From contig MNYO01000036.1 in the NCBI GenBank assembly GCA_001873165.1, positions 1 through 7,420 on the forward strand: a DNA stretch of 7,420 nt, in the 5' to 3' direction. A model generated the notes under the pieces. It saw only the letters and a program-made list of their open reading frames with translations. It was not told the DNA's origin and ran no database searches. This DNA is from Candidatus Gracilibacteria bacterium CG2_30_37_12 (GTDB taxonomy: Bacteria > Patescibacteriota > Gracilibacteria > BD1-5 > UBA2023). The position numbers were made by a program, and so were the translations under genes. Positions 6,090 through 7,420 of this stretch are shown piece by piece (position 1 is the first letter of the stretch; every line of letters begins with the position of its first letter).

Positions 6090-7154
6090 ATGCTCCACGA
6101 ATCTATTCTTATAGGACTCAATAATGTTCAAATAGACGACATTATTGATTCTGGAAGCGCAGCACTTGAGCCACTCGCTGGTTCGAGATATCCCATGATT
6201 GATACACATGTTCATGCGGTGAATTTTCTCCAGGAAACACCAGGTTTTGCAAACCTTATCGCTCATATGGATGGAGCAAATATACAAAAAGCAGTTGTAT
6301 TCTGACTTCCAGTTACCAAACAATGGTCTGAATATGAACGAGAAGCACCAGAATATTATCTCGATGATGATAGTGAGTGTTATTATTATAGTGCTACTGA
6401 TACTATCATCGCAGAAGAATATAAGAAACTCGATGTCGAGAGTCAAAAACGAATATATCCACTCATGTGTGGATTCAATCCTGCTGATAAACATGCGATT
6501 AAACATATCAGACGTATGTATGATATGTATCCAAATGTATGGTGTGGTATTGGAGAAATACTTCTCAGACACGATGATTTGACGCTTTTGATAAATGGCG
6601 ACACTCCACGAATCAATAATAAAGCTCTCTATCCGATCTTTAAATTTGCTGACGATTATGGACTGCCTATATCTATTCATAACAATATCTCTACTACTTG
6701 GATTGCTGATCGTCCAAAATATCTTCATGAACTCGAGGAGATACTCCGAGAATTCCCTCGTGTAAAGATGATTTTTTGTCACTGTGGTATCTCTCGTCGT
6801 GTTTATGCTCCTTTTTACAAAAAGATGATTGAACGACTTCTTTTGCAATACCCCGGTTTGCATATCGATTATTCTTGGATAATATTTGACGAGATTATTT
6901 GTAAGAATGAAATTCCTGACCCAGAATGGATAGAACTTACTGAACGATTTTCTACAAGAATCCTCATAGGATCAGATGTGATTGGAAACTTTCATAAAAT
7001 CGGAGTCATTAATCACCGATACGATATTTTTCTTGAAACATTAAGTGAGGAAACGAGACAAAATATCTGTATAAATAATGCCGAACGGCTCTTTTCCGAA
7101 ACAAGAGGAAAAGTAGAAAATGACGATAAACGTGTGTATCCTGATATATTCTAA
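6090..7154 (+). CDS. Metal-dependent amidohydrolase, TIM-barrel (one in-frame UGA = Gly)
   Basis: Predicted 354 residues, ATG 6090, TAA 7152-7154. One UGA (6303-6305, codon 72) reads as Gly within KAVVFGLPV, where the amidohydrolase-2 fold has the end of its second barrel strand. The metal and catalytic set looks complete: HxH in MIDTHVHA (His40, His42), Glu156 in GIGEILL, His197 in PISIHNN, His231 in IFCHCG and Asp296 in ILIGSD. NAERLF near the C-terminus (Arg333 encoded by CGG) is the usual closing motif. The family (PF04909-like) hydrolyses or decarboxylates small cyclic or aromatic substrates. The substrate cannot be read from sequence. An Asp/Glu/Tyr-rich insertion (about 81-115) between the second and third strands is unusual. 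No signal peptide, so cytoplasmic. Last gene of the htpX operon, closely followed by a terminator. Confidence 0.9.
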
Positions 7155-7164
7155 AATAGAACAA

Positions 7165-7196
7165 AATAAAAGAAGAACTTTCGTTCTTCTTTTATT
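7165..7196 (+). terminator. Terminator of the htpX operon
   Basis: AATAAAAGAAGAAC (7165-7178) and GTTCTTCTTTTATT (7183-7196) form a perfect 14-bp stem with a TTTC loop, 10 nt past the amidohydrolase stop. The T-rich 3' arm provides the U-tract. The stem ends exactly where the proposed insertion sequence begins. Confidence 0.88.
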
Positions 7197-7221
7197 AGAC
7201 TTGTCCCGTAATAATATATTT

Positions 7222-7254
7222 ACAAAAAAGAGGAGGTTTTCTCTTCTTTTTTGT
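7222..7254. terminator. Hairpin terminator inside the insertion sequence
   Basis: ACAAAAAAGAGGAG (7222-7235) pairs with CTCTTCTTTTTTGT (7241-7254) over 14 bp with one G.T wobble and a GTTTT loop. It lies just past the transposase stop and has T-rich arms on both strands, so it could stop transposase transcription and also shield the element from outside reading. Confidence 0.7.
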
Positions 7255-7258
7255 ATTT

Positions 7259-7420
7259 CTATGTATTTCCAAATGACGTTTTGTACTGTAAATGAAAATT
7301 CCAGAGCCCCGCTGCCATGAATGTATAGATATCATCCTGTCATTTTCTTCACCTAAAAATATCAGAAGCTGTTTTGTATCGCTTCATTCCACAGATAGTA
7401 TTTTCCACTACTACACGAAT
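7259..7420 (-). CDS. IS5-type DDE transposase, C-terminal fragment (two in-frame UGA = Gly)
   Basis: The last 53 codons are visible, ending in TAG at 7261..7259; the gene enters from the right edge. The visible residues include RVVVENTICGMKRYK, matching the DDE_Tnp_4 signature (V)VE-x-x-x-G/R-(I/L)KR, where the Glu is the third catalytic acid. These are followed by DIFRGRKGQDDIYTFMAAGL, matching the family pattern R-N-R-R-K-G-F-D-D ... GLHNF. UGA codons at 7351..7349 and 7342..7340 supply the two glycines in RGRKGQ, the second at a position the family often has as Gly. Two of five visible glycines use UGA, a high share for this window. Whether the rest is intact cannot be seen. Confidence 0.82.

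Larger units (their letters stand above)
7198..7420 (-). mobile_element. 3' part of an IS5-family (IS1031-like) insertion sequence
   Basis: The transposase fragment below ends about 60 nt from GACTTGTCCCGTAA (7198-7211), which resembles the GACnTGTCCC-type terminal inverted repeats of IS5-family elements. The three bases before it, TTA (7195-7197), would fit the TNA target duplication used by the IS1031 group. The other end lies outside the window, so the boundary is a proposal. Confidence 0.55.

Noticed and set aside
6042..6863. 273-codon minus-strand open frame
   Set aside because: It is antisense to the amidohydrolase, whose plus-strand frame carries the full set of metal ligands; its Ile/Phe/Ser-rich content is typical of a shadow frame.
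1..7420. tRNA genes, rRNA genes or CRISPR arrays
   Set aside because: No cloverleaf with a GTTCRANYC-type arm, no rRNA core sequence and no regularly spaced direct repeats were found by eye.

Overview
The window looks like a chromosomal segment of a Gracilibacteria (BD1-5) type bacterium of the Patescibacteria/CPR, using genetic code 25 (UGA read as glycine). Four reading frames that look broken under the standard code become continuous, family-typical proteins when seven in-frame UGA codons are read as Gly. Several of these fall on glycines the family conserves, such as the third Gly of a DPFCGLGT methyltransferase motif's neighbourhood (position 213, the motif's first Gly). CGA and CGG sit at conserved arginines in pnp, htpX and the amidohydrolase, so the CGA/CGG-to-Trp variant reported for Absconditabacterales does not apply here. 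The DNA is AT-rich, GGA is a common glycine codon, and no protein gene has a convincing Shine-Dalgarno sequence.

Layout. 1-162: a long edge hairpin and a very strong bidirectional terminator. 163-1386 (-): Trm11-like SAM-dependent methyltransferase with two UGA-Gly codons. 1401-1716 (+): a freestanding structured non-coding RNA with its own promoter and terminator and a predicted multibranched fold; raiA-type RNA is my best but unproven guess. 1721-3838 (-): pnp, polynucleotide phosphorylase, convergent with that RNA and sharing its terminator hairpin. 3839-4230: pnp leader and promoter, then a run of perfect hairpins that looks like a second small RNA on the minus strand. 4409-7154 (+): a three-gene operon of htpX (membrane zinc protease), an unrecognised all-helical protein and a metal-dependent amidohydrolase, with gaps of 3 and 1 nt. 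It ends in a perfect 14-bp terminator. 7198-7420 (-): the 3' end of an IS5-type insertion sequence, which abuts that terminator.

How the parts fit. pnp (RNA turnover), the Trm11-like enzyme (probably tRNA or rRNA modification) and the small RNAs are RNA-related but are separate transcription units. The operon pairs membrane-protein quality control with a probable cytoplasmic hydrolase and a helical scaffold-like protein. No evidence in the sequence shows that these three form one complex. The most novel items are the two candidate RNAs, one of which carries two sequences complementary to the 3' end of 16S rRNA in a genome segment whose genes lack Shine-Dalgarno sites.
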